Shown: in pieces, positions 1 through 11,186 of the stretch
How positions within the stretch are numbered: the first letter of the stretch is position 1
How the letters are laid out: each line of letters begins with the position of its first letter
NCBI GenBank assembly: GCA_902806565.1
Contig: CADCXA010000053.1
Coordinates: forward strand, 310,001-374,000
Length of the DNA stretch: 64,000 bases
Direction: 5' to 3'
Source: Hypoxylon rubiginosum
Taxonomy: Eukaryota > Ascomycota > Sordariomycetes > Xylariales > Hypoxylaceae
Position numbers and translations under genes: made by a program
Notes under the pieces: generated by a model
Seen by the model: only the letters and a program-made list of their open reading frames with translations
Told to the model about the DNA's origin: nothing
Databases searched by the model: none

Positions 1-1352
1 GGCTCCGCTGCCGCGTAGCGCTGCATAAGATTCGCCTCGCATTCCTTAATGCGCTGAGGAACGGAGTCGACAGACGAATACATGGTTAAACTCCAGTCAT
101 TTGAGTTAGGGATCCGTGCGCCAAACCACCACTTATCTAGTTCGTGCGATACACGGCCATACGCTTTGTCTTGCTTGTATTTGTCCGTCTCATCGGGATA
201 CCAGGCCGAAACGAGCTTGGCAGCCTCGTCGCGTGTATCAGTATCCGGCTGCCAGGCCCACATCTCGGGCGGAATGTAGTTCCAAGAAAGAAGGTTCTCC
301 TCGCTGGGGAGCCATTGATCTCTCATCTCGGGAGTTTGAGAGTTAAAATACTCTTTGCATATAGCGGCTGCAGTGTCGGACATCCGACAGGACCTCTTAA
401 GCCAGTTGGATAATTCGTCTCGAAGTTGCATGCTTCTGGGCGCCGGGTAATCCAGAACCGACTCGTGACGATCTTCCGGTCCCGGATTGCTGTCGGCATC
501 CGGCGACTCTATTAGTACTCTGTACCAGAATATCATTTTATTACGATCGTTCTTAGCGATCCAGTTGTGAGCTTGTTGAAGGGACGTGACAAGAACCTTC
601 TTGCCTGTCGATAGTTAGCTAGGCCGAGCATATTGAAGGTGTCTCAAGTTCCTCTTAGGTGTCTAGCAAAACTTACAGAGTTCCGTAATCTCGTTGAGTT
701 TGGCCCTGGAAGATTCGTCTTCTGGCATTTCCCCATCGATCCCCTTGCTCGTCACGTTGACGCAAAGGCATATAGCTTCGTAAACCTCGTGGTCGAAATA
801 GATGGCAGCGGACAGGTCCTGAGGCACCTCAGGATCGGTGGTGACGAGGAGATTGCGGGCAATATGCATCAGCTTGTTCAGCATCTGCAAGGCTTCTTTT
901 AGAGGCACATAATTCTTGATTATGAGAGCAGTAACCTCCGGCGTAGTGATGTCGAAGAACTTGGTTTGGACGAAAGGCTCCGACCGGACACCAAGAGACT
1001 TCTCGTTGAGATCACATATGGTGGCGCTGACGGTTCGGCGTAGCCATATCCATACTCGCAAGTTTCTCGACAGGACTTCTCTATGATTCATGTTAATAAA
1101 ATATTGTGCTCTCATCTAAAAACTTTGGTAGGCGACCTACCTCACGTCCTTAAAAGTATGGGTCTTCTCGAGTGTCTTGGAGACTATGCCGGTGGCCTTG
1201 CCGACGGTCTGAGGTCCCATTACAGGGGACTGATTGTAGTGGCCCTCTAAGCAAATCAGAGCCGCACAGAAGATACGCTCTTCAATGGAGTCATCTTCCC
1301 ACATCTTTGCTCCATCGGAGTTTAGAGTGGATAAATTGGGAGACGACGCCAT
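1..1352 (-). CDS. Hypothetical protein, three exons seen, 3' end cut by window edge
   Basis: I do not recognise this protein. Exon 1 is 1352-1141, exon 2 is 1080-677 and exon 3 is 604-1, which is still open at the window edge (about 406 codons so far). Intron 1 is 60 bp (GTAGGT...CATAG) and intron 2 is 72 bp (GTAAGT, branch GCTAAC, CAG); both keep the frame. The start MASSPNLSTL is the only Met that opens exon 1. The protein looks soluble and mostly helical, with no signal peptide, membrane segment or familiar catalytic motif. Exon 3 is rich in Trp and acidic residues (for example PPEMWAWQPD and DKWWFGARIP). The continuous frame across two canonical introns supports a real gene; its function is unknown. 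Confidence 0.7.
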
Positions 1353-1961
1353 AGCAGCTTCAGGTTGACTCTAGGCACGAGGTGAATATCGAAGCTTGCA
1401 CGATGACAAATGGCGAGAGCTCATGCCAAAGTCGAAATCGAAATTCTACAACGCCCCACCATCGATTACGAGGGGCAGAGGAGGCGTTTTGACACGGGCA
1501 CAACGACTGCAGATTTATATCAAGTGGTTGTTGGGTATAGAGTTGGATTCAATACTTGCTGAATAGTATCCGTAGACGCTTTCGACGTTGGGATAAGATT
1601 TAAGATTTTCGGCGAAAAGCGAAAAGTGAAAAGTTGGTGATGAATTCGGTACATAAGTGTTGCTAATTGCTACGTATTTGAATTTTTGGTTCGTTCATCC
1701 TCTTTGGTGAATCTACGCTTAACTAAACATGTAGGTATCCGTACTCTAGCTGACAAATTTATAGGTATTATACCTTACGTAAATAATACCGGTTTAATTA
1801 ATGTATGTAAGCTGTTTGCTTTGAAATGCATTTGTTCAAATAAATTCATTTATAAAAATCTCATCTGTATCAATCAACCTCTCGATTCTGGTAACCAGAG
1901 CCGTATGCGAGAATCTCAGCCGCAAAAGTGCCAACTGCTAAACATCTACAGTATGTCCGAA
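1353..1961. other. Intergenic: upstream of the hypothetical gene, downstream of the FAD oxidase
   Basis: No coding sequence is supported. The part next to 1352 should hold the promoter and 5' leader of the minus-strand hypothetical gene. The stretch 1620-1900 is AT-rich and fits the 3' flank of the FAD oxidase. The small plus-strand ORF at 1686-1967 has no coding character that I can see. Confidence 0.5.
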
Positions 1962-4261
1962 TCATGAACGAGCACCCTTGACCGTGCTCTGTTTGCTAGG
2001 ATCGGTCCCTTTCCGGCACAGACGACTATTCTGCGAGGGCAGGTTGCCAAAGATGAAATCAGACATCTCCCAGTCCTCCGACCCAACCGCGTTCTGCGCG
2101 TAGAACAAGTCCCACGGATCCAGCTTCTTCTTGAGGTCGTAGAGCCTGGCGTACTTGTCGCCCCAGAACGACTGCTGGAAGCCGGGCTCGATGTAGTCGG
2201 ACTCCGAGAGGTACGCGCCGGACCCGGGCGATACCTGGCGCCACCGCTGGCCCCAGTCCGAGGTGAGGACGTTGCTCCAGATCGTGATGATCTCCGTGTA
2301 CATATCTTGGGACCACGCCACGATATCGATCGCGTGCAGGACCGTGTTTCGCCACGCCGGGTTGACCGCATTGTCGGGGTACCCGGACTTCGGGGCGGCT
2401 GCAACGTTGTACGCGGATACCACACCACCACCCTCCACAACGTAACGAATAGCGTCGAAAGTCGACGAGAGCTTCGTCGCGTCCTCCCAATTTTCCCGAG
2501 GGAAGAGCCGGCTGCCGTATCGAGCGAGATTGGACCCCCACGACTCCAGGGGGAAACTCTTGTCCCAAGCATCGTAGAAGTTGGTGTATTCTTGGTAGAC
2601 CGGCTTCAGGTCGACACCGGTGTCCGCAACAGCCCTGAGGAAGGGGTCGGCGAGCGCTTGCAACTCGGACTGGGTCATATTCGGCGCGAACCAGGGCGCC
2701 ATATCCCATACGTAGTATCCGCTCGTCGCATTGAGCATGAAATGCGCGTAGTTGCCAGCTTCGGTGTACTTGATGAAGTCCTCGAAGTAGGCCCGCACGG
2801 CTTGCCAGAACTGATGGGGAGATACTTCGTCGCTGGAAGAGAGACTAAAAGACATGGTCGCGACCGGAATATCGGGAAACGCTTTAATGACCATCGAAGT
2901 CACCACTCCGTAAGTCGACCCGCCTCCACCTCGGAGAGCCCAGAAGAGGTCGGGATTCGACGTATTACTAGCCGTGACGAAGCGACCATCGGCCGTTACG
3001 ACCTCTATCGAAAGGACCTGAAATAGGGATTAGTTCTGGAAGGTAAAAATAGGTTTGGTGTGGACTCACTTGGTCTGCTGCCATTCCGTAGATGCTCGAT
3101 AAAGGAGAGTGGCCACCGCCGAGGATGTATCCTCCTGTGAGACCAACCGTCTATATATCGAGTATTAGCTCCTCATATATTACGGGACTCGTGGTATGCA
3201 AATAGGAAGCGTCTTACCTTCCCCTCCGCGCCAACAATTACGAGGTTTTGCTTGTGCGCCGCTTCATAAGCCTCAAAGACTTGCACTCCGGCTCCCATCT
3301 TAAAGGCCGGCCCCTTGTAAGACCCTTCTTCGTAATCCTCATAAAACCTAATATCCTTCATGTTGTGCGTCCATAGCGAAAGGGCGCCTGCTCCCGTCGA
3401 CTTGGCACTGTAGTCATGGCCAGTATTTTTCACGACTAGTCGCAGATTGAGACTCCGCGCCAAGTTGATCGCCAGCTGGATTTGAGAAACAGTAGTTACG
3501 TTTACTGACATTGCTGGGTAGGCCCCGATAGTACAGTTCAGCGCATACGGGTTTACCGTGTGAGGCACACAGGAAGTACCCTCAAATAGGATCGCGTTTA
3601 TGGACGTCGGATCATTTGTACTTGGGGAAGTTTCAGCTACAGCCCCCTGAGGTGTTTTAAGAATACATTGGTTAGATTTACGTACTGGATAAAGGAGTCA
3701 TCCGACCAGTGGGACGTAAGCTGATCACACTTGGCCGCGTCTTGGTTCCCATAGTCGCTGTAGCATGGCGAAGCAAACGGTTTCGTTTGTATGAGACTCC
3801 CGCCAAGGAGCAGATCGAACACTCTGTCGGTGATGACACCTGGGAAGACAACGGCTTCGCCTGGGAAGGTCTTGCACGGCCCGATGATGGATTCATTGGC
3901 AGCGGTAGCCGGGTCCGCAAACTCGAATAGCACTATATTCGTCAAGCCGAGTTCGGTTAGGTTTGCTAAGACGACGTCGGTGAACTGCTGGGTCTCCCCG
4001 GGAAAGAGGTCCGCAGTCGCGTTGGAGGAGGATGGGTCGATGACTGCGTAGGCGGGATGTATAGTCGATTCGTCGGCATCTTCGAGGGCGAAGAAAGCGG
4101 GAAGTTAGCTTATTGGAAAACGCTTTTCACACTTATCCGGCGGTAAGAGGATCGCGATCTAACTGACTAATGACTTTGCCGTCCACCACAATTGTCTGCG
4201 AAGCTCCGAGACGCGGGAGCGCCAATACAAGGGCCACTACTAGACGCGCATCAACATACAT
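1962..4261 (-). CDS. Secreted FAD-linked oxidase of the berberine bridge enzyme (BBE-like) family
   Basis: This is a flavin-dependent oxidase that probably oxidises a small-molecule alcohol, sugar or secondary metabolite outside the cell; the substrate is unknown. Exons are 4261-4138, 4079-3686, 3620-3218, 3150-3070 and 3017-1962, giving about 685 residues. The N-terminus MYVDARLVVALVLALPRLGAS is a signal peptide. The FAD_binding_4 core includes KNTGHDYSAKSTG, whose His (about residue 241) is the usual covalent flavin site. The position that carries a second, Cys flavin bond in bicovalent BBEs reads GAEGK, so monocovalent attachment is likely. GGGHSPLSS and LRGGGGSTYG follow. The C-terminal BBE domain ends with FWGDKYARLYDLKKKLDPWDLFYAQ. 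Introns 2-4 are canonical. Intron 1 (4137-4080) fits the frame only if it begins GATAAGTG rather than GTAAGTG, so the gene may be mis-spliced or the base may be an error. Confidence 0.85.
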
Positions 4262-5585
4262 GATGAAGAAAGTAAGCCCGAATAAACTCACATCTGCATG
4301 GAGACGGAGCAGAGGTACCTAGAGTCGACAAAGACAAGAGGGACGTGGCTTGCATACATAAGAGCTCCTGAAGCTGCTGATTGACAGCTCGTGCTCATCC
4401 CAGGGCCCCCTCCTCAGCACTTCTTCCGGTCATAACGACTAATGGCACTATGACGACTAAGATGCGTCGAATTTGAGGCGGCGATATCGTCACTTACCCG
4501 ACAATTTCCCCAAATGGAACCGATACAAGCTTGAGACGGCCACGTGCGATGTTATTAGTTGGCCTCATTAGCCGGCATAGTGATTGCTATCTTGTGCCGG
4601 CAATTCGCCCATCCGGGGATCCCCTTACCGTGACTTCAAGGAGCTTGACCTGGTTCCTTTTCAAGACAAGCTCTTTTAATTTAGATAGCTTAGGCGTCGG
4701 ACATTAAACTAAACAGCGTAAGATGTTCTGTCGCATCAGGGGGAATAATTGTCTTATAGCTCGAGATACTAGTGATGTCCCATCAGTTCAGGTGGATAAA
4801 GTGCAAGCCGTCTTTTGACTGATGAGCTGCTAAAATATTTTGGTCTTATGAATTCCCTGTAGAGAGAAATCTAAGAATGAGCATCGGCCTGGAGACGAAA
4901 ATGAATGGAACTGAATCGTGTGCTGATCAGAGAATAAAATTGAGCTCAATATTAAGGATTTGGCAGCTTCTTTACACAACACACGCACCAGCGGTTGTAA
5001 TCATGTTGCTTAAACATTACTTTTTAATATTTTCACATCCTAATCCTTAATAACCTGGAGTTGAAGCACTTGAGCTTGGGGTTGGTTATTTTATAAAGGG
5101 TGGATCTCTACAATGATGTAAACTCTCTGTTCTCTTGTCTTAGATTTCCATAACAATTTAGGGAAAAGGTCCCATAAACATGCCTTATTACGGAATACAC
5201 CAAGTTAAGTTCAGAATAGACGATATTTCATTTTATTTTTATTTTCATGAAAAGACGCTGGCCGGATTACTTGCTGTTTGATTATCTTGTATGGCAAGTT
5301 AGGACTATAGTAGCAACCGCTAAATAAGAGCCAATAATATATGGACTAAATACGAAAGCAATAATATTTCCTCGGTCACGTTGACAATTCATCTGCCTTA
5401 TGGAAAATACTTGTTTTTATAAGAAGGGGTACATAATGGGAAGTGTCTTGAATCAAGTTGCTAGTATTGCCCGTTATGCTAATCTGCCGCCCGTAAACCA
5501 CGAGAAGGCGAAGCCAGTCTATGTCTACCCAGGTATCTTACTATATCTCTCTATATTTCAAATCCCATGACATTTCGCAAATCTA
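4262..5585. other. Intergenic between FAD oxidase and MTA phosphorylase
   Basis: About 1.3 kb without a supported gene. The first few hundred bases upstream of 4261 should be the FAD oxidase promoter; the part next to 5586 is the 3' flank of the phosphorylase gene. From about 4660 to 5450 the sequence is AT-rich with scattered stops in all frames. I see no RNA gene or clear transposon ends. Confidence 0.5.
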
Positions 5586-6733
5586 TCATTCCGACAAGAA
5601 ACCCGGGAATAGGTACTCCACCTTCTTCACCGCCTCGGGGTTCCGGCCCTCGGGCTTGGTGCAGAACATGACGGCCCCCTTGCTGGCGCCGGCCCAGTGC
5701 TTGGCGGTGACCAGGTCGCTGTTTTCGTGCTTGCACAGCTCGTCGAGCACGGCGCCGACGAGCCGCCTCGCGTTCTTGCTGTTGCTCTCCATGTAGCGCA
5801 TGACCATGGACACGTCGACGTCCTCGGTCGTGTGCCAGCAGTCGTAGTCGGTGGCCATGCAGATGACCTGGAACGCCATCTCCGCCTCCCGCGCCAGCTT
5901 GGCTTCCGGCAGCAGCGACATGCTGATCACCGAGCCGCCCCAGGAGCGGTAGAGGTTCGACTCGGCGCGCGTCGAGAATTGGGGTCCCTCTATTCGACGC
6001 GCGGAGGCATGGTTAGTAACATATATTCTCAAGGGCTGTACGATGGGACTCGGGTGCCTGGCGAATGTATATAGCGCGAGGCTCGATTTCGGTTTACTCA
6101 CCCATACAGATGGCCGTTCCGCTTCCGTGCAGCACGACGCCGTCGCCCTGCATGGACTCGGCGCACCGGCGCACGACCTGGGCGATCTTGTCGTCGTAGG
6201 GGTCGCCGAAGGGGACGTGACCGACGAGGCCGCCCTCGAAAAAGGTGAAGGGCCGGATGCCCTTAGTCCGGTCGATGACCTGGTCGGGGACGACGAAGTC
6301 CATGGGCTTGATCTCCTCGCGCAGGGAGCCGACGGCGGAGAAGGAGACGACGCAGCGGACGCCGATGTGGCGGAGGGCGGCGACGTTGGCGCGGGCGGGG
6401 ATCTCGTGGGGCGCGTACTCGTGGTGCGCCCCGTGGCGGGCCAGGAAGGCGACGGGGATGCCGCCGTGCTCGAGGATCAGGATCGGCGCCGAGGGGTACC
6501 CCCAGGGCGTCAGGGGGTTGACGCGCGCGATCGGGGTGTAGCCATCGATCTTGTAGAGCCCGGTGCCGCCAATGACGGCGATATGGACCGGTCCTGTGTG
6601 CGTGGCGCAAAGCGACCCCTTATCAGCAGCAGATCCACGAAGCTATCGCGAAAATGGAGAGCGAGATGATGCGATGGCGGGGTAGATCAGGAGGAAAAAG
6701 CTTACGATCGAAGGTGTCGGGAAGATCAGACAT
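5586..6733 (-). CDS. meu1: S-methyl-5'-thioadenosine phosphorylase
   Basis: This enzyme phosphorolyses 5'-methylthioadenosine to adenine and 5-methylthioribose-1-phosphate, the first step of the methionine salvage pathway, in cytosol or nucleus. Exons are 6733-6706, 6593-6102 and 5989-5586 (307 residues), separated by two 112-bp introns with good donors (GTAAGC, GTGAGT) and branch sites (GCTGAT, ACTAAC). The first exon encodes only MSDLPDTFD. Family hallmarks in order are VHIAVIGGTGLY, the phosphate-binding FLARHGAHHEYAPHEIPARA, FSAVGSLREEIKP, FVVPDQVIDRT, CMEGPQFSTRAES, and VISMSLLPEAKLAREAEM followed by CMATDYDCW. Length and motif order match eukaryotic MTAP and distinguish it from purine nucleoside phosphorylase. 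It is a stand-alone gene in the same direction as its neighbours but with independent spacing. Confidence 0.95.
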
Positions 6734-6800
6734 TGTCGCAGGCCGGGCTTGGATCGAAAGAGCTTCCAAAGTCTTTGAAGAGTCAGAGATGATCAATTAT

Positions 6801-6832
6801 CTCTCTCTCTCTCTCTCTTTCTCTCTCTTTCT
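6801..6832 (+). repeat. CT microsatellite in the MTA phosphorylase upstream region
   Basis: Alternating CT dinucleotides broken by TTT. On the coding (minus) strand of the phosphorylase it reads as a GA tract about 70-100 bp upstream of the ATG, so it probably lies in the 5' leader or core promoter. Confidence 0.85.
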
Positions 6833-7417
6833 ACTCCAAGCTTACAAGTTCCTTGTCGCAGCTTTTAGATCTTGTCGAGTTGGTCGTACAATGCGATAGA
6901 AATTTTATGATAAGGCAAGCCCCGATATGCCCCTCCCCCTCCCTGCGGGGCACACGTTTTTAGGAATATCCCGGTACTAGCTCCTGTACCTGCTGTGCCT
7001 GGCACCTAGTAGACCCTCGTGGCGCTTGGAGGAATCTGATTCGCTTATAGAAAATAACTTAAACGTGCCTAAATACGCTGTACTGTACCTGTGTATAGGG
7101 TGTACCCAACGTCCATGCAAAGGTTGAAAGGTTGAGAAGGGGGTAAATCACAGCTCCTCTGCTGCGAAGCGGATATACACATATACTTACCTACATGTAT
7201 CTCCTATGTGGTATACTTACGAACATGGAAATTATGGTCTCAGGGTTCTAATCTTTCAGCCCTGACCCCTATACGGGAATCAGTGGGTAGCGTGTTAGCG
7301 CAAGTGAGGTAGTGTTGGCTTCATTGTTTCCGTACCTTTGGGCTCAAAGTGACAAACGTGAAGCAAGACAATGAGTGTATATTTAAGTGTTTGTTCAAGA
7401 CAATGAATTATTGGTAT

Positions 7418-7497
7418 AGCAAAGTCTATAGATAGCAAAGTCTATAGATAGTAAAGTCTATAGATAGTAAAGTCTATAGATAGTAAAGTCTATAGAT
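7418..7497 (+). repeat. Five tandem copies of a 16-bp unit
   Basis: The unit AGYAAAGTCTATAGAT is repeated five times head to tail. Copies 1 and 2 have C at position 3, copies 3 to 5 have T; otherwise they are identical. Each unit contains the palindrome CTATAG. It lies about 130 bp downstream of the FAD oxidoreductase stop codon (minus strand). Confidence 0.95.
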
Positions 7498-7629
7498 CAG
7501 AATCTAGATTTCTACATACAATCTAAATGAATGACAAATTCTATGAGGGTATCTAGACCGCGGATCGGTGTATGCGTTTTCTCATCGTCCTCGTATCAAC
7601 AGGGTCAGAATCAATAAAAGATAAAGATA

Positions 7630-9003
7630 TTAATCGTAAAGGTCATCAGCTTTAGAATCATTGTATTCCTTTACCCACGCCGGCATTACTCTCTTGAGAA
7701 AGCGCATGAACTTGATGAATCCGACAGACATTTCGACATTTCCGGCGCGGTCCACTACCCTCTCAGGAAAGGCGATACCGGCCCCGAACAGACCTGGCAC
7801 TGGGTTATTGGCCATGTTCTCCATGAAACGGCCGGTTTCGTGGTTGAAGCGAAGGCTGTCGTGTATGCCGGGTAGGGGGTTCCTGGTGTATCCTACCGCC
7901 TGGACAAGGTAGTCGCACGCAGGCAGCTCTTGGGTATAGGCTGCTATCTCTTTATCGGGGCCGCCGGCGCAGAGGACTTGAGTTATAATCTCGCTGATGG
8001 GGCCTTCTGAAATCTTGTCGCCCTCTAGTTGATCCCTGGCGAATTGGGCGGAAATCCCCTTAAGTCCAGTGTTGTCGAAGAGTATCCAGTCTCCCTTGTC
8101 AACTGCGTATCTCAAGTTCTTTCTTCTGGTAAACCATCGTACTGATAGGTCAGGGTGAGAATTCACACGTAGCTGGACCAAATTCATGAGGACGAGAATA
8201 GCGCTGTGAGAAGCACCAATGACGCCAACGCAAATTGGACGGTTCCGTGGGAGTTGCACTCTGAGGTTAGTCGGTCTGAGAGCGATATCAAGGTCCAGGT
8301 TCATAGGCTGACTTAACATAGCGGCAGGTAAGGGGGAAACGGTAGGTGTTGAGCCCGTGCAATACACAACGATTGGCGCCTCAACATAGTTAACCGTGCC
8401 ACCATTCTCATCTATTCTCATGTTCCATGACGAGCTGGCGGACGACCACTGGGGGTCAGCCACGGTAGCATACGAGATTCTGACACGAGGGTGTTTGCTA
8501 AGGCCCGACGTTAACGTGAGCAGAGAATTTGCTGCGTGTTCGAGCGGGCAGGTCTCTTCTGGCTCAAGTTCTTGTAAAACCGAGATACCGTTGGGTTTAG
8601 GGGTCTTTTCGGCAATTTCCTTGAAGGCCTCGACAGCTAGAGCGTACTCGACGAATAACTTGGCTCTTGTGTTGCTCGGCACCTCTCTGTAGCTAGCGCT
8701 AATGCGCCCGCCTTGGAAGTTAGGATCTACCCATAATACTACCGAATCCGGGTGTAAGAGTTCGAGAAGGTTACCAACGACTGCGATACCGGCCGCGCCG
8801 GCGCCGACGACGATGGCGGATACTTGTTCGGATGCTAAGCGTGGGCGTGGGTTATGCATCGGGACAACGACTGACATGCTCCTCCGAGGCGACGATGCTG
8901 ATAAAGACGATACCGAAAACAGTGACGGCCGCTGGAAGTAATTACAGCGTATTCTACAAAGCTGTGAATGCCTGTAGAATGTAGATGCAAAAAGTCGCGA
9001 CAT
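7630..9003 (-). CDS. FAD-dependent pyridine nucleotide oxidoreductase, probably mitochondrial
   Basis: Single-exon gene. I chose the internal Met at 9003 (457 residues) because it opens a convincing mitochondrial presequence (MSRLFASTFYRHSQLCRIRC, Arg/Ser-rich, almost no acid). The reading frame extends to a Met at 9144 (504 residues), but that extra piece looks like leader. From the 9003 start, residues 63-75 (AIVVGAGAAGIAV) are an FAD-binding Rossmann motif. Residues 258-275 (VGVIGASHSAILVLMNL) are a second, NAD(P)H-type nucleotide fold. A late motif near VPGLFGAGIAFPERVVD resembles the GD/GA box that contacts FAD. The arrangement resembles flavin monooxygenases and pyridine nucleotide-disulfide oxidoreductases, but no CxxxxC redox pair is visible. 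The substrate is unknown. It is divergent from xanA, which lies about 0.9 kb away from this start. Confidence 0.8.
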   Translation of the reverse strand: MSRLFASTFYRHSQLCRIRCNYFQRPSLFSVSSLSASSPRRSMSVVVPMHNPRPRLASEQVSAIVVGAGAAGIAVVGNLLELLHPDSVVLWVDPNFQGGRISASYREVPSNTRAKLFVEYALAVEAFKEIAEKTPKPNGISVLQELEPEETCPLEHAANSLLTLTSGLSKHPRVRISYATVADPQWSSASSSWNMRIDENGGTVNYVEAPIVVYCTGSTPTVSPLPAAMLSQPMNLDLDIALRPTNLRVQLPRNRPICVGVIGASHSAILVLMNLVQLRVNSHPDLSVRWFTRRKNLRYAVDKGDWILFDNTGLKGISAQFARDQLEGDKISEGPISEIITQVLCAGGPDKEIAAYTQELPACDYLVQAVGYTRNPLPGIHDSLRFNHETGRFMENMANNPVPGLFGAGIAFPERVVDRAGNVEMSVGFIKFMRFLKRVMPAWVKEYNDSKADDLYD

Positions 9004-9144
9004 TTCGAAGAATATATAGATGTCTCTCTCAAGCGCAACGATGTTTGATTTTGTAAAAGAAGGGAGTTTGTCATCCAATGGCTGTTGTAGCACGCAATGA
9101 CTGTTGTTGTTTGTTGTGCACAATGATTGTGTTGTCTCTGGCAC

Positions 9145-9914
9145 TGTTACGGCTTCGCTTGGCTAGGTCTGTGTTATAACAGTGACGAGGGACATCGTTC
9201 TCGGCGCAGGTATATCGGGCAGTAGGCAAAGTGTCACCAAGGCCACGGCGTTTGAGACTTGAAAAACTCGGCCGGTGGCCGGAGGTGTTGTCTCCACCCT
9301 ACGGACCGCCACATTATTGCTGTTAGGCTGTTAGAATAATAACTTAGGTAATGCCTATGTACCTAGGTATGATATGTAGGTAGCGCCAGGTAGGTAATGG
9401 ATACATTCATTTTAGCTCCCATGTAACGATGGTCATAAGGTAACGATGCTCATAAGGCTCGTCTAAAGAGAGCCTCATCACCTTGACTTTAATGTGACAG
9501 GATAGCTACTAGGTACAATATCGGATCGCGGCATTTTCCGGGCATCTGCATCCCTTACCGTAGAAAGCTCCATACTGTCACACTGTTCTCGAGCAAGAGA
9601 ATAGCTGGATTTCTAGAGATGTTAGTGACGGTGAAATAACAAACTAGCAGACTAGCGGTTGACTTGGTTAGTATAAGGGGCTAATTTTAAAAATCCATCG
9701 GCAGCTACCGACCAAGTTCTCGGCTCTCGTGGACTTCCGACATACATTAGGTGCATACCCTACAGCCGTTTCCGTCGGTGGCCGCCTTGCGTCATGCTTA
9801 CCTACATACCTACATATATGTAAGTAGTATTTAAAGACAGGTCCGCCCTACTCTCATCCCTTGTTTCGATCCAGAAATCAACATCGACTTGTAAAGCCCG
9901 TCCAGTTCGAAAAA
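9145..9914. promoter_or_regulatory. Divergent promoter region between the FAD oxidoreductase and xanA
   Basis: About 0.8 kb lies between two head-to-head genes with no ORF of note, so both promoters should be here. In Aspergillus nidulans xanA is controlled by the purine activator UaY (site TCGG-N6-CCGA) and the GATA factor AreA. A degenerate TCGG half-site sits near 9268 (CTCGGCCGGTGGCCGG), but it is not a perfect match. Several TACCTA/TAGGTA direct and inverted words occur at 9340-9400. Confidence 0.4.
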
Positions 9915-11186
9915 ATGTCGCAGATCACGGTAGAACCACTCACCTTCTCGGAGACTTCTGGCGTCAATTTTGGCGCCGTGGTCCACAATGCAATTATCGA
10001 AGATCTCACCGGTAAGACCTAGCGTGCAACATATGTCGTGATTGACTGATTCGTCTTTAATTAATGGGAGAATACCCGTGAAATCGGTAACCTCCTCTGG
10101 TAAGTCACCTATCCGTCTAACTCTGGTAGACGCATAACCGCTAACCAGACGGTAGATGCCGACTTCGACATCATTCGTGATGCCTTGTTCACACACCAAG
10201 TTCTAGTGTTTAAGAACCAGGGTAGCACATCGCCGAAGGCGCAGTACGAGTTGACGCGCCGGTTCGATCCGGCCGCAACTTCGTACGGCCACGGCAAGAC
10301 CATCGACGCCAAACGTAGCATCCTGCACCCGGATCTCAAAACAATCCCGCACCAGCCCCAGGTCCAAGTAATCGGAAACGGGTTCGTGTCCGAATATGAA
10401 GGATTGAAAGATTTCCGCCTCAAGCATCCCCACCACAAAACCTTCCACGCAACCACCATCCCTGCTGAAGACGACCTCGACTTCACCCGCTTCTACCGAT
10501 GGCACATCGATGCCGCCCTGTACGGCCTTGCTCCCCCCGTGGCTACCACTCTCCTCGCCGTTAAGGTCCCCGGCGGCCGGCGCCAGATTTGCCGCTATGA
10601 CGACGGCACCGGTGACGAGTTAGAGGTTCCCCTAGGCACTACCGCGTTCGTGTCCGGCTATACTATGTATGACCTGCTGTCGGAAGCCGACAAGGAATTC
10701 GCGCGGACGACAAAGGTGGAATATGCCCCGCACCCGTATATCTGGATTAGCAACGCCAAGTCCCGCCCCGACGGGCTCGGCCTAGTCTCGCAGGGGCGGG
10801 AGATCCCCCTGGGCGACCTCCCCCCCATCGAGGAAGACAAGATCCAGATCCTCCCCCTGTGCTGGCGCAACCCCGTGACGGGCAAGCTCGCGCTGCAGGT
10901 GCACCCGTCGCCCGTGAGGAAGCTGCACCTGGCCGACGGCACCGTCGTCGACGACCTCGCCGAGGTCCGCGATATCGTGCGCCGGCTGCAGCGCCCGGGC
11001 ATCGCGCCCAGGATGGTGTACGCCCACGACTGGGAGGAGGGCGACTTCGTGCTGTTCCACAACCGCGGCGTGCTCCACTCCGTGGTGGGCGCGTTCGCGG
11101 AGGACGAGGTCAGATTGTTCAGGCAGTGCAACGTCGCAGCTAGTTTCTTTCCCGAAGGCCCCAGAGAGGGGGTGGCGGTGGCATGA
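9915..11186 (+). CDS. xanA: Xanthine dioxygenase, Fe(II)/2-oxoglutarate-dependent (TauD/TfdA fold)
   Basis: XanA hydroxylates xanthine to uric acid using O2 and 2-oxoglutarate, a fungal alternative to xanthine dehydrogenase for using purines as nitrogen. Exon 1 is 9915-10011 and exon 2 is 10156-11186 (375 residues). Splicing GTAAGA at 10012 to ...GGTAG at 10155 gives EDLTDADFDIIRDALFTHQ, the expected N-terminal join. The 144-bp intron is long, and a tiny extra exon inside it cannot be excluded. With this model the iron ligands fall at His149 and Asp151 (WHIDAALYG) and His340 (NRGVLHSVVG). As I recall, those are the positions published for A. nidulans XanA, which supports the exon model. Other family segments are RYDDGTGDELEVPLGTTAFV, QVHPSPVRKLHLADG and LQRPGIAPRMVYAHDW. 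The protein is presumably cytosolic. Confidence 0.9.

Larger units (their letters stand above)
6734..7629. other. Intergenic: MTA phosphorylase promoter side and repeats
   Basis: About 0.9 kb with no supported gene. It holds a CT-rich microsatellite close to the phosphorylase start and a 16-bp tandem repeat near its far end, listed separately. The part next to 7630 is the 3' flank of the FAD oxidoreductase. Confidence 0.5.

Noticed and set aside
7418..7497. CRISPR-like array
   Set aside because: These are contiguous tandem copies without spacers, in a eukaryote.
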